Positions 26,961 through 34,747 of a stretch of 64,000 nucleotides of DNA are shown piece after piece (position 1 is the stretch's first letter; the number at the start of each line of letters is the position of its first letter). A program made the position numbers and the translations under genes. The DNA is from Chthoniobacteraceae bacterium (lineage in GTDB: Bacteria; Verrucomicrobiota; Verrucomicrobiia; Chthoniobacterales; Chthoniobacteraceae), in contig CANJNZ010000004.1 of the NCBI GenBank assembly GCA_947476045.1, positions 42,491 to 106,490 on the forward strand, read 5' to 3'. Below the pieces are notes generated by a model. It was given only the letters and a program-made list of their open reading frames with translations, ran no database searches and was not told the origin of the DNA.

Positions 26961-28313
26961 TTACGAACCCGGAAGGGCGATTCCTTTCACGCGCCGGTAG
27001 AGCGCGACGGCGTAGCTGTCCGTCATGCCGCTCACGAAATCGAGCATCGGCATCAGCCGCGAATACGGCCCGGCCTCCCGCGCGGCGCGGACGCACTCGG
27101 AGGGGAGCTGGCTCGCGAGCTTGTGGCTGCGCTTTGCCGCGCCGTCGCCGTGTGCGGCGATGTCGTTCACGGCGCTCATGAAAATATCGAGCAGTCCGCC
27201 GAGCACTTCGTAGCCAGCGATTTCGATCTGCACACCGCGGTCGGTCGCGTAAATCGTCTCGCGGCTCACTTTCTGGATCTCGCCGAGCGCGGCAGCGGCG
27301 GGGATCGCATCCACAAGCGGAACGTCGAATTTCCCCGCGAGCAAATCCTCCTCGCTGTCGAGAAACGCGCTCGTGCATTGCGCCAGACATTCGCCGATAG
27401 CCATCGCTCGCAGCATTTCAATGGCGGCTTTACGCGAAGACATCGAGTCGAGATCACGTGGGTGCTTGCGCTGAGGGATAATCGCGAGAAATGCGTCGCG
27501 CACGATTTCATAGCGGAGGTGGCCGAGGCGCACGCCGTCCTCGAAATCCACGAGCCGGTAGCAAATGTCATCCGCCGCCTCGACTAGGAAAACGAGCGGA
27601 TGCCGCGCCCAGCATTCCGGTGCTCGCTGGATCAACCCGCAGTGCTGCGCGACCGCCGAGAAGTGTTCGCGCTCGCTTTGAAAGTAACCGAATTTTTTCA
27701 AGCTCGCGCCTGTGTGCGGCACAGCGCCGATGAGCGACGCGTGCGGGTATTTTGTGAACGCGCCGAGCGTGGCGCTCGTGAGCTGAAGACCGCCGGAGTT
27801 GTCCGGCATCTGTAACCGCGTGAGGATGCGGAAACCCTGCGCATTGCCCTCGTATCGCTCGATGTCCGCGACCTCCGCCGCGCCGAGTCCCTTGCGGGCT
27901 TCGAGCGCGTGTGGGCTGTTGCTTTTGAACCAGTGCTGAATCGCATCCTCGCCGCTGTGGCCGAATGGCGGATTGCCTAAATCGTGCCCAAGCGCCGCTG
28001 CATGAACAATCGCCCCGAAGTCCGACGGATGCAGCCCCAGCGTGCCGAGCCCGTGCCGCGCGCATACCTCGGCGCCGACGCGTGATCCAAGCGAGCGCCC
28101 CACGCTCGCGACCTCCAGCGAGTGCGTGAGCCGCGTGCGTGCGAAATCATTTTCCGCGAGCGGAAAAACCTGCGTCTTGTCCTGTAAACGCCGGAACGCC
28201 GACGAGAAAATGATACGGTCGCTGTCGCGTTGAAAATCGGAGCGCGCAGCTTCGCGTCGTCCGGGTTTTGCGCGTCCGAGTCTTTCTGCGCTGAGGAGCT
28301 GTGGCCAGTTCAC
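26961..28313 (-). CDS. dgt: Deoxyguanosinetriphosphate triphosphohydrolase (dGTPase)
   Basis: 450 residues of the HD superfamily. RDSDRIIFSSAFRRLQDKTQV opens the domain. The metal ligands are His in RTRLTHSLEV, the HD pair in AAALGHDLGNPPFGHSGE and Asp in VEAADDICYRLVDFEDG. The enzyme cuts dNTPs to deoxynucleosides plus triphosphate. The length fits family members near 440-500 residues. Confidence 0.9.
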   Translation of the reverse strand: MNWPQLLSAERLGRAKPGRREAARSDFQRDSDRIIFSSAFRRLQDKTQVFPLAENDFARTRLTHSLEVASVGRSLGSRVGAEVCARHGLGTLGLHPSDFGAIVHAAALGHDLGNPPFGHSGEDAIQHWFKSNSPHALEARKGLGAAEVADIERYEGNAQGFRILTRLQMPDNSGGLQLTSATLGAFTKYPHASLIGAVPHTGASLKKFGYFQSEREHFSAVAQHCGLIQRAPECWARHPLVFLVEAADDICYRLVDFEDGVRLGHLRYEIVRDAFLAIIPQRKHPRDLDSMSSRKAAIEMLRAMAIGECLAQCTSAFLDSEEDLLAGKFDVPLVDAIPAAAALGEIQKVSRETIYATDRGVQIEIAGYEVLGGLLDIFMSAVNDIAAHGDGAAKRSHKLASQLPSECVRAAREAGPYSRLMPMLDFVSGMTDSYAVALYRRVKGIALPGS

Positions 28314-28347
28314 GAATGACGAATGACGGATGCGGGATGACGAATGA
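28311..28347. repeat. Short degenerate ACGAATG repeats upstream of dgt
   Basis: Four partly decayed copies of a 7-base unit (ACGAATG, ACGAATG, ACGGATG, then ACGAATG after a short gap) lie immediately around the dgt start and in the 85-bp gap to the ABC-F gene. The pattern looks like simple-sequence expansion. No function is evident. Confidence 0.55.
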
Positions 28348-28398
28348 AGCGAAATCTTCTTCGCGTCTTGGTGCCTTGGTGGTGAAAATAGCGTGTCG

Positions 28399-30330
28399 CT
28401 ATTTCACCAGCGACTCCCACTCGGCGGTGGTGCGCTCTAGCTCCTGCTGCACTTTGAGAAGTTCGCGGTTGAGCGCCATGGCGCGGCCATTGGCGTAAGT
28501 ATCGGGCGCTTCGAGTTCGGCGGTGAGGGATTGTTGAAGCCCTTCGAGTTCGTGGATTTTCGCCTCCATGTCCTTCACCATCTGCGCCCGCTCGCGCACG
28601 GCTTTGGCCTCGGCTTTGCGCTGCTCGGCCTCGGCGCGTTTCTGCTCTTTTTGCTCGCGGAGGCCGGGGCCGCGCTGGGCGGGTGCGGCGTCGGCTTCGT
28701 TCGGGCGGGAGTCGGTGAGCTGCTCGCCAGCGGTGAGCGCGGCGCGGGCGGAAGTGGCGCGCGTTTTATCGAGGTAATACTGGTAGTCGCCTGCGTAAGG
28801 CGTGAGCTGCCCGGCGCTGATGTGCAGTGTGCTTTTTGCGAGCGAGCGGATGAAATGCACGTCGTGGCTGATGAAAATGAGCGTGCCTTCGTATTGTTCG
28901 AGCGCGCCGAGGAGCGCATCAATGCTGCCGATGTCGAGATGCGTCGTCGGCTCGTCCATGAGCAGGAGGTTCGGCGGGTCGAGCAGCAGTTTCACGAGCG
29001 CGAGACGCGATTTTTCACCACCGCTGAGCACCGCGACGGGTTTGAAAACATCATCGCCCGTGAAAAGAAACGAGCCGAGCACGGTGCGCGCGGTTTGTTC
29101 GCCGACGGGGTTTGGCGAATCGAGCACGGCTTCGAGCACGGTGTGGCGGCCGTTCAGCATCTCCACGCGATGCTGCGCGAAGTAGCCGACTTTCACATTG
29201 TGCCCGAGTTCACGCGTCCCGGCCTGCGGCTCCAGCACGCCGGCGAGCAATTTGAGCAGCGTGGATTTCCCCGCGCCGTTTGGCCCCACGAGCACGGTGC
29301 GCTGTCCGCGCTCGGCCTCGAAATTCAGCCCGCGATACACGGTCATCTCGCCGTAGGAAAAATCAACATCCTTCAGCCGAATTGCGCGCACGCCGCTGCG
29401 GGGCGGCTGCGGAAAACTAAAGTTGATGGTCTTCTGCGCGGACTGCGGCGCTTCGATTTTTTCCATCCGGTCAATTTGCTTCAGCTTGCTCTGCGCCTGC
29501 GAGGCTTTGCTGGCCTTGGCGCGGAAGCGGTCGGCGAATTCCTGCAACGACGCGATTTCCTTCTGCTGATTTTTAAAAGCGGAGAGCTGCTGCTCCTCGC
29601 GCGCGGCTTTTTCACGGACGTAATCGTCCCAGTTTCCGCGATAGCGGTTCAGGCGCGAGTGGGCGATTTCTACGATGCTGCCGACGAGCTGGTTCAGAAA
29701 TTCGCGGTCGTGCGAGATCATCAAAATCGAGCCGGGATAATTGCGAAGATATTCCTGGAACCACATGAGCGATTCGAGGTCGAGGTGGTTTGTCGGTTCA
29801 TCGAGCAGGAGCAAATCCGGCTCCATCACGAGAAGTCGCGCGAGGTGCGCGCGCATCACCCAGCCGCCGCTCATCGTGCGCGCAGCGCGATCAAAATCAC
29901 GCTCCCGGAACGCAAGCCCCGCGAGGATTTGCTTGGCGCGCGGTTCGAGCTGCCAGCCGCCGAGTTCGCCAAACGCGTGCATCGCATCGTGGTAGGTCTC
30001 GTCGTCCACGTGCTCGCCCGCGTCGTGCCTTTTGATCACATCGCGCGCCTTCACCAGCGCAGGGGAAATGGATGTCGCCAGCTCCAGCACCGTCTCGTCG
30101 CCAGCAGGCGCGCTTTCCTGCGGCAGAAAGCCGAAGATCATGTTTTTCTCCATCGAAACACGCCCTTCGTCCGGCGATGCCTCACCGAGGATCAGCGAGA
30201 AAAGCGTGGACTTGCCCGCGCCGTTCGGACCGACGAGACCGATGCGGTCGCGACGGTTCACTTGGAGCGAAGCATCGCGGAAAAGTGTGCGGCCAGCGAA
30301 GGATTTTGAGACTTGAGAAAGCGTGAGCAT
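28399..30330 (-). CDS. ABC-F family ATPase (Uup/EttA-like ribosome-associated)
   Basis: 643 residues with two ABC ATPase domains and no membrane segment. Walker A GPNGAGKST occurs twice (about 35-43 and 345-353). The two signatures are MSGGWVMRAHLARL and LSGGEKSRLALVKL, and the two Walker B motifs are LLLDEPTNHLD and LLMDEPTTHLD. An Arg/Lys-rich linker (about 235-305) joins them. The C-terminal part (about 555-643) is Ala/Glu-rich coiled coil, as in Uup. Such proteins act on ribosomes or replication intermediates. Antibiotic resistance is not implied. Confidence 0.9.
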   Translation of the reverse strand: MLTLSQVSKSFAGRTLFRDASLQVNRRDRIGLVGPNGAGKSTLFSLILGEASPDEGRVSMEKNMIFGFLPQESAPAGDETVLELATSISPALVKARDVIKRHDAGEHVDDETYHDAMHAFGELGGWQLEPRAKQILAGLAFRERDFDRAARTMSGGWVMRAHLARLLVMEPDLLLLDEPTNHLDLESLMWFQEYLRNYPGSILMISHDREFLNQLVGSIVEIAHSRLNRYRGNWDDYVREKAAREEQQLSAFKNQQKEIASLQEFADRFRAKASKASQAQSKLKQIDRMEKIEAPQSAQKTINFSFPQPPRSGVRAIRLKDVDFSYGEMTVYRGLNFEAERGQRTVLVGPNGAGKSTLLKLLAGVLEPQAGTRELGHNVKVGYFAQHRVEMLNGRHTVLEAVLDSPNPVGEQTARTVLGSFLFTGDDVFKPVAVLSGGEKSRLALVKLLLDPPNLLLMDEPTTHLDIGSIDALLGALEQYEGTLIFISHDVHFIRSLAKSTLHISAGQLTPYAGDYQYYLDKTRATSARAALTAGEQLTDSRPNEADAAPAQRGPGLREQKEQKRAEAEQRKAEAKAVRERAQMVKDMEAKIHELEGLQQSLTAELEAPDTYANGRAMALNRELLKVQQELERTTAEWESLVK

Positions 30331-30463
30331 CGGAGCGAAAAGGCGCGGAATGTGTGCGGGGACGGCCTCCTGCGCAAGCCCGCTCCGTAGGAGAAAAAAT
30401 ATCTCTCAGCCGGACACTCAAAACCGCTTTCCACTTTCACATCCGCCGACTACGGATCGGCGC

Positions 30464-32197
30464 GTGAGCTACACCGTATTCGCCCGTAAATACCGCCCTC
30501 AGAAATTCGACGACGTGCTCGGCCAGGAGCACATCACCCGCACGCTGCGCAATGCCATCGAGCAAAACCGCATCGCACACGCCTACATTTTCGTCGGCCC
30601 GCGCGGCACGGGGAAGACCTCCACGGCGCGCATTTTCGCCAAGGCGCTGAACTGCACCGGCGGACCAAAGGCGGACTTTGATGTGAACGACGACATCTGC
30701 ACCGAGATCGCCGAGGGGCGCTCGCTCGACGTCATCGAGATTGACGGCGCGAGCAACAACGGCGTCGAGCAAGTGCGCGAATTGCGCGACAACGTCCGCT
30801 TCGCACCGGCGCGCGGGAAGTTCAAAATCTACATCATTGACGAGGTGCACATGCTCTCCACGCAGGCGTTCAACGCGCTGCTCAAGACGCTCGAAGAACC
30901 GCCGGCCCACGCGAAATTCATGCTCGCGACCACCGACGTGCAGAAAGTGCTCCCCACCATCCTCAGTCGCTGCCAGCGCTTCGACCTCCGCCGCATCCCC
31001 ACCGCCACCATCGCAAAACACCTGCTCTGGATCGCCACGCAGGAAAACTTCACGCTCGATCCCGCCGCCGCCGAAGCCGTCGCTCGCGGCGCGGAGGGCG
31101 GGCTGCGCGATGCCGAGTCCATGCTCGATCAACTCGTCGCCTTTTGCGGCGCGCACATCGCGGAGACGGACGTGCTCAGCATCTTCGGCTTCACCGGCAC
31201 ACAGACCGTCGCGCATCTCTGCGATTGTATTTTGAAAGCAGACGCCTCCGCCGCGCTCGGCACGCTGCACGAGCAGGCCGAGGCAGGAAAAGACCTCAGC
31301 CGCCTGATGGGCGATCTCATTTCGCACCTGCGCAATCTCCTCGTGCTGAAAGCCGACCCCGCCGGGCTGGAGGAGGAGCTTTCCAGCGAAGCCATCCAGC
31401 TTTTTGCGGAGCAGGCCGACGTGGTTTCGATGGAGAAACTGCTCGGCCTCATCGAACAATTCGCCTCCGCCGAGGGGCGCATGAAATGGGCGCCGAACAA
31501 AAAGATGCACTTCGAGGTCGCCGTCATCCGCGCCATCCAGACCTTGCAAAGCGCTACGCTCACCGAAGTGCTCGCCACGCTCACCGCCATCCGAGGCGGC
31601 ACCCCGCTGCCCGCCGCGCCCGCGCCAGCCGCCCCGCGTCCCGTCGCGCCCAAGCCAGCACCAGCGCCCGTCGCGAAACCCTCACCCATTGCGAAAATTG
31701 AACCGCCCGCCGTCGCAGCACCCAAGCCCGCTGCGAAGATCGAGCCGCCCGCGCCCAAGCCCGAGCCCACCGCAAAAATCGCCGAGCCGCCGCCCGCACC
31801 AGCCCCCGCCAAGCTCGCACCCGTGCTCGACCCCGCCGCGCTCTGGCCGCAATTCGTCACCGCCGTCCGCCGCGACCGCGCACTCATCGCGCCGTGGCTC
31901 GAATGTGGATCGCTCGCAGAAATCACCGGCACCACCGCCGTCCTCGCCTTCCCCTACGAGCAAGTCTTCGCCAAGGACTGCCTCGCCAAAGACCACGCCG
32001 CCCTCCTTTCGGAAATCCTCAGCAGCATCGCCGGCCAGCGCCTCACGCTCCATTTTGAAACCCGCTCCGGCATCGTCCCCGCCGCCGTCGCCACAACCCC
32101 CGAACCCCCCAAGCGCGACCCGATGGACGAATTCAAAGACGACCCCCTCATCCAAAAAGCCCTCGAAATCTTCAAAGCCGAAATTTTGCCAGCTTAA
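30464..32197 (+). CDS. dnaX: DNA polymerase III gamma/tau subunit
   Basis: 577 residues from a GTG that gives the conserved start VSYTVFARKYRP. An open reading from 30323 is too long at the N-terminus. The clamp-loader AAA+ core has Walker A GPRGTGKTS, Walker B IIDEVHML and sensor 1 region LATTDVQKVLPTILSRCQRF. The zinc module is reduced: only two Cys are visible (NC...DIC) where E. coli has four. A Pro/Ala/Lys-rich linker (about 380-450) leads to a tau-specific domain. No obvious slippery site for making gamma is seen. In many genomes ebfC follows directly, but here accessory genes separate them. Confidence 0.92.
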   Translation: MSYTVFARKYRPQKFDDVLGQEHITRTLRNAIEQNRIAHAYIFVGPRGTGKTSTARIFAKALNCTGGPKADFDVNDDICTEIAEGRSLDVIEIDGASNNGVEQVRELRDNVRFAPARGKFKIYIIDEVHMLSTQAFNALLKTLEEPPAHAKFMLATTDVQKVLPTILSRCQRFDLRRIPTATIAKHLLWIATQENFTLDPAAAEAVARGAEGGLRDAESMLDQLVAFCGAHIAETDVLSIFGFTGTQTVAHLCDCILKADASAALGTLHEQAEAGKDLSRLMGDLISHLRNLLVLKADPAGLEEELSSEAIQLFAEQADVVSMEKLLGLIEQFASAEGRMKWAPNKKMHFEVAVIRAIQTLQSATLTEVLATLTAIRGGTPLPAAPAPAAPRPVAPKPAPAPVAKPSPIAKIEPPAVAAPKPAAKIEPPAPKPEPTAKIAEPPPAPAPAKLAPVLDPAALWPQFVTAVRRDRALIAPWLECGSLAEITGTTAVLAFPYEQVFAKDCLAKDHAALLSEILSSIAGQRLTLHFETRSGIVPAAVATTPEPPKRDPMDEFKDDPLIQKALEIFKAEILPA

Positions 32198-32199
32198 CG

Positions 32200-32321
32200 G
32201 CATCATCGGCGCGGAGGAAACCGGCACGCCCGAAGTGCGCGAATACCGCATGCGCTTCTGGGACAAAGGCACCCCCAACGGCCTCTACACGGATGTAGCG
32301 AAGGTGACGATCAGCGCATAG
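32200..32321 (+). pseudogene. Gene-end remnant resembling a fibronectin-III-like tail
   Basis: Just after the dnaX stop another frame reads GTPEVREYRMRFWDKGTPNG followed by LYTDVAKVTISA and a TAG. This looks like the last beta strands of a secreted Ig- or fibronectin-type domain rather than a random shadow. It has no start of its own and no upstream partner. It may be debris of a lost gene. The length is too short for a firm call. Confidence 0.35.
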
Positions 32322-32345
32322 GCGCCGACCCAAGACAAAACCCGC

Positions 32346-32376
32346 GCGGGGCACGCTCTCCAAAGGCGTGCCCCGC
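32346..32376 (+). terminator. Strong hairpin downstream of dnaX
   Basis: A perfect 11-bp stem (GCGGGGCACGC at 32346-32356 and GCGTGCCCCGC at 32366-32376) encloses a 9-base loop. There is no following T-run, so intrinsic termination is uncertain. It could also be mobile-element debris or a transcript-end processing structure. Confidence 0.5.
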
Positions 32377-32485
32377 TGCGCATCCGCACGACTATCTCAT
32401 TGCCCGCGCCCCTCCCTCAAGGATACACGAACGAATATGCCAACCCCGCTCCACCCATGCCAATTCCCCTGCGGCTCAATGCTGT

Positions 32486-32971
32486 GTTAGGCCGCTTCAC
32501 CCGCATGAATCGAAAATCACGTCTCTTGCTAGTAATTGCCATCTGCGTTGCCGCCACGATTTGCATATGGGTTGGTTGGAGGCTGAGTCACAGAAACGGA
32601 ACAATCTATTACGAAGCAAAATCGGCTGCGGCCGTGAACGCATTGCGTTCACGCATCGAACCTCTTCGGGTTGTATTACGAGACAATACCAATTTCAAGG
32701 AAGTCACTTGTGAGAGGACGTTGGTGTTTGTTGGGACGACGAACGGATCTTTTGCAGATTGCTATATCGGATTCGACCGAGATGAACATGACGGCGCGAA
32801 GGATGATAGTGCTGTGCTGGTTGTCACGACACCGCGCACATCAAGTGGCACGAAACAGCTTCGTTCGTTGCGCCAGGTGATTGAGCAAGCGCTCAGCCCT
32901 GATGTGCTGAAACAGTTGAACGTCAGTTTCGACACAGGATGGGACATGAAATGAACACAACGCGGCCTAAC
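32486..32971. mobile_element. Putative integron-type gene cassette or relic
   Basis: The AT-richer ORF at 32505 is bracketed by a perfect 10-bp inverted repeat: GTTAGGCCGC at 32486-32495 and GCGGCCTAAC at 32962-32971. These contain the integron core consensus GTTRRRY and RYYYAAC in the order expected on the two sides of an integrated cassette. The downstream attC cannot be completed within the next 100 bases, because no GTTRRRY is found. No integrase gene lies in the window. It is therefore a lone cassette or a decayed one. Confidence 0.5.
32505..32954 (+). CDS. Membrane-anchored cassette protein of unknown function
   Basis: 149 residues from MNRKSRLLLVIAICVAAT, which gives an N-terminal membrane anchor (about 5-22). 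An upstream-extended reading from 32400 adds a non-conserved segment across the core site. The rest is a small alpha/beta domain with VVLRDNTNFKEVTCERTLVF and SADVLVVTTPRT-like strands. The last helices read RSLRQVIEQALSPDVLKQL. No family is recognised. Base composition is lower in GC than in neighbours, in keeping with transfer. Confidence 0.6.
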   Translation: MNRKSRLLLVIAICVAATICIWVGWRLSHRNGTIYYEAKSAAAVNALRSRIEPLRVVLRDNTNFKEVTCERTLVFVGTTNGSFADCYIGFDRDEHDGAKDDSAVLVVTTPRTSSGTKQLRSLRQVIEQALSPDVLKQLNVSFDTGWDMK

Positions 32972-33013
32972 GAAAGCCTTGAACGTCCGTAGTTCCGAGC
33001 GCACATTCCACAC

Positions 33014-33199
33014 ATGAGCACCAAGCAAATCGTTCAAGACCTGCTCCAGAAACTCCCCGAGGATGTCTCACTCCACGATGTCGCCCAGGAGATCGAGTTT
33101 GTGGCGGGAGTGCGGCAGGGGCTTGCCGAGATTGACCGTGGCGAGCGCATTCCGATTGAGGAAATCGAGCGTGAATTGCCGTCATGGGTTATCAGGTAG
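33014..33199 (+). CDS. Antitoxin-like protein of a ParE-type module
   Basis: 61 residues. A polar helical N-terminal half (MSTKQIVQDLLQKLPEDVSL) is followed by AQEIEFVAGVRQGLAEIDRG and the short C-terminal tail EEIERELPSWVIR. The pattern EFVAGVRQGLAEIDRGE is typical of antitoxins paired with ParE/RelE toxins. Its stop overlaps the toxin ATG by 16 bases, which is the classic gene order. Confidence 0.75.
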   Translation: MSTKQIVQDLLQKLPEDVSLHDVAQEIEFVAGVRQGLAEIDRGERIPIEEIERELPSWVIR

Positions 33200-33488
33200 C
33201 GCTCTCGCCTTCGGCCCGGCGCGACCTTCGCGACATCGTCCGTTACATCTCGCTGGACTCGCCGGAACGCGCGCTCACCTTCGGCCAGTTCCTCGTCAGC
33301 AACACAAAGCGGCTCGCTGATTTCCCGGAGATGGGAGAGTCGTGCCCGAGTTTGACGATCCTTTCATTCGCGAGATTGTTGTGCGGTCCTACCGGGTCAT
33401 CTATCGCGTCAATCATGAGGAATGCCGGGTGGATGTTGCCCGATTCTGGCATGGCGCTCGCGGGGCTCCTGACATCGAAGGCGTCTGA
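33184..33488 (+). pseudogene. ParE/RelE-type toxin gene with a -1 frameshift
   Basis: The start encodes MGYQVALSPSARRDLRDIVR and SPERALTFGQFLVSNTKRL, the helical hairpin of ParE toxins, up to about codon 51. One base is missing near 33334-33338. From 33339 the other frame continues VVPEFDDPFIREIVVRSYRV then IYRVNHEECRVDVARFWHGAR, the conserved toxin beta-sheet and C-terminus, ending at TGA 33488. The unshifted ORF runs to 33546 with a nonsense tail. As written the toxin is inactive. A sequencing error would produce the same picture. Confidence 0.75.
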
Positions 33489-33572
33489 CTATTTAACCCG
33501 TTGCTGTGGGCTGGAGTTTGTGGGAAGCTCTGCGTGTCGGGCGTGACAGACGGCGGAAAACATCAACCACCC

Positions 33573-34109
33573 ATGAGCACAAACATCGAACTCAAGGCGC
33601 GTGTGAAAGATTGGGAGCGGCAGCGGCAGCTCGCCATTGCGCTCGCCGATGGGGCGGTGGTGGAAATCGATCAGGTGGATACGTTTTTCGCCGTGCCAGC
33701 GGGGCGGCTCAAGCTCCGGCAGCTCGCGCCGGATCGCGGGGAGTTGATCTTTTACCAGCGCCCCGACCAGGCCGGGCCGAAGCGCAGCGAATACACGGTG
33801 ACGGTGACCGACCAGCCGGGATCACTTTGCGACACGCTCGCGCGGGCGCTCGGTGTGAGCGGCGAGGTGCGCAAGCGGCGCTGGCTTTTTCTCTCGGGGA
33901 AATTCGGCGGGCAGACGCGCATCCATTTCGACGAGGTGAAGGGGCTGGGGCAGTTCCTCGAACTCGAGGTGATGATGGCGCCCGGACAGCCGGTGGAGGA
34001 CGGCGAGAGGGTGGCGATGCTATTTCGCGCCGCGCTGGACATCCGCGACGAAGACCTGATTGAGTGCGCTTACGTGGACTTGCTGACCGCATACAGCGGT
34101 GGCATTTGA
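33573..34109 (+). CDS. CYTH-domain protein (class IV adenylate cyclase/thiamine-triphosphatase-like)
   Basis: 178 residues from MSTNIELKARVKD, a reduced form of the N-terminal ExExK signature. Further tunnel residues are RLKLRQ, FYQRPDQAGPKRSEY, RKRRWLFL and HFDEVKGLGQFLELEVMM. This is the CYTH triphosphate-tunnel family, which hydrolyses or cyclises triphosphates. Substrate specificity cannot be set. The upstream in-frame extension from 33501 lacks homology and is not used. ebfC follows 24 bases later. Confidence 0.85.
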   Translation: MSTNIELKARVKDWERQRQLAIALADGAVVEIDQVDTFFAVPAGRLKLRQLAPDRGELIFYQRPDQAGPKRSEYTVTVTDQPGSLCDTLARALGVSGEVRKRRWLFLSGKFGGQTRIHFDEVKGLGQFLELEVMMAPGQPVEDGERVAMLFRAALDIRDEDLIECAYVDLLTAYSGGI

Positions 34110-34133
34110 TTTCCCGAACAACCAACGACACCG

Positions 34134-34451
34134 ATGAATATCCAGAAAATGATGAAGCAGGCCCAGCAGATGCAGGCCAAGATGCAGCAAGCGCAGGAAG
34201 AACTCGCCGAGAAGACCGTGGAGGTCACTGCGGGCGGCGGAAAAATCACCGTCACCGCGAATGGCGCGGGCGACATCCTCGCGATCAAAATCAGCAAGGA
34301 CGTGGTGGACCCGAACGATGTGGAGATGCTCGAAGACCTCATCCTCTCCGGCGTGCAAAAAGCCATCGAGGATGGCCGCGCGCTGATGCAGGCCGAGATG
34401 GGGAAAATCACCGGCGGCATGGGCGGTCTGCCTCCGGGGCTGGGATTTTAG
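34134..34451 (+). CDS. ebfC: Nucleoid-associated protein EbfC/YbaB
   Basis: 105 residues with the family layout: the N-terminal helix MNIQKMMKQAQQMQAKMQQA, a VTAGGGKITVTANGAGDI beta segment and a long C-terminal helix ending GGMGGLPPGLGF. It binds DNA as a dimer. It usually lies between dnaX and recR. dnaX is upstream here but separated by the cassette, toxin-antitoxin and CYTH genes, and recR is absent from the window. Confidence 0.93.
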   Translation: MNIQKMMKQAQQMQAKMQQAQEELAEKTVEVTAGGGKITVTANGAGDILAIKISKDVVDPNDVEMLEDLILSGVQKAIEDGRALMQAEMGKITGGMGGLPPGLGF

Positions 34452-34452
34452 T

Positions 34453-34696
34453 CGGCGGGATTAAAGCCCAGAGGGCTGCGTGGAATTTAGCCGGTCGGCG
34501 TCAGCCACCGGATCACGTTGATAACGAACAATCGCCCCAGCAGGGGCGAGGGAAAATCATTATGCACCGTTGTCTGCCGCCCCTGCCGGGGCGGTTGTTC
34601 TTGTATGGCGATGATCCGGTGGCTGCGTCCACCTGCGGCGGACTTGCCGACCGGCTAATCTCGGGCAGCCCCTCCGGGGCAAATTAATCCGCGCGG
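34453..34696. repeat. 244-bp imperfect palindromic element
   Basis: Almost the whole gap between ebfC and the next gene is one long imperfect inverted repeat. The outer arms pair CGGCGGGATTAA (left) with TTAATCCGCGCG (right). The middle arms share AGCCGGTCGG (from 34489) and CCGACCGGCT (to 34656), and CAGCCACCGGATCA with TGATCCGGTGGCTG. The inner arms share CGCCCC-GCAGGGGCG. The element encodes nothing. It resembles REP- or MITE-like elements mobilised in trans, and a termination role for either flanking gene is also possible. Confidence 0.75.
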
Positions 34697-34747
34697 ACTT
34701 TCACAAGTTGCCGCGCAAATTGTTTTCGTTCGTAGCGTAGGCGTTCG

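Noticed and set aside
28311..28347. ACGAATG repeats as a possible CRISPR-like or iteron array
   Set aside because: The units are contiguous, only 7 bases long and partly decayed. There are no spacers and no replication or Cas genes nearby.
28531..30309. Plus-strand open frame of 592 codons opposite the ABC-F gene
   Set aside because: Antisense shadow of a GC-rich gene, lacking domains.
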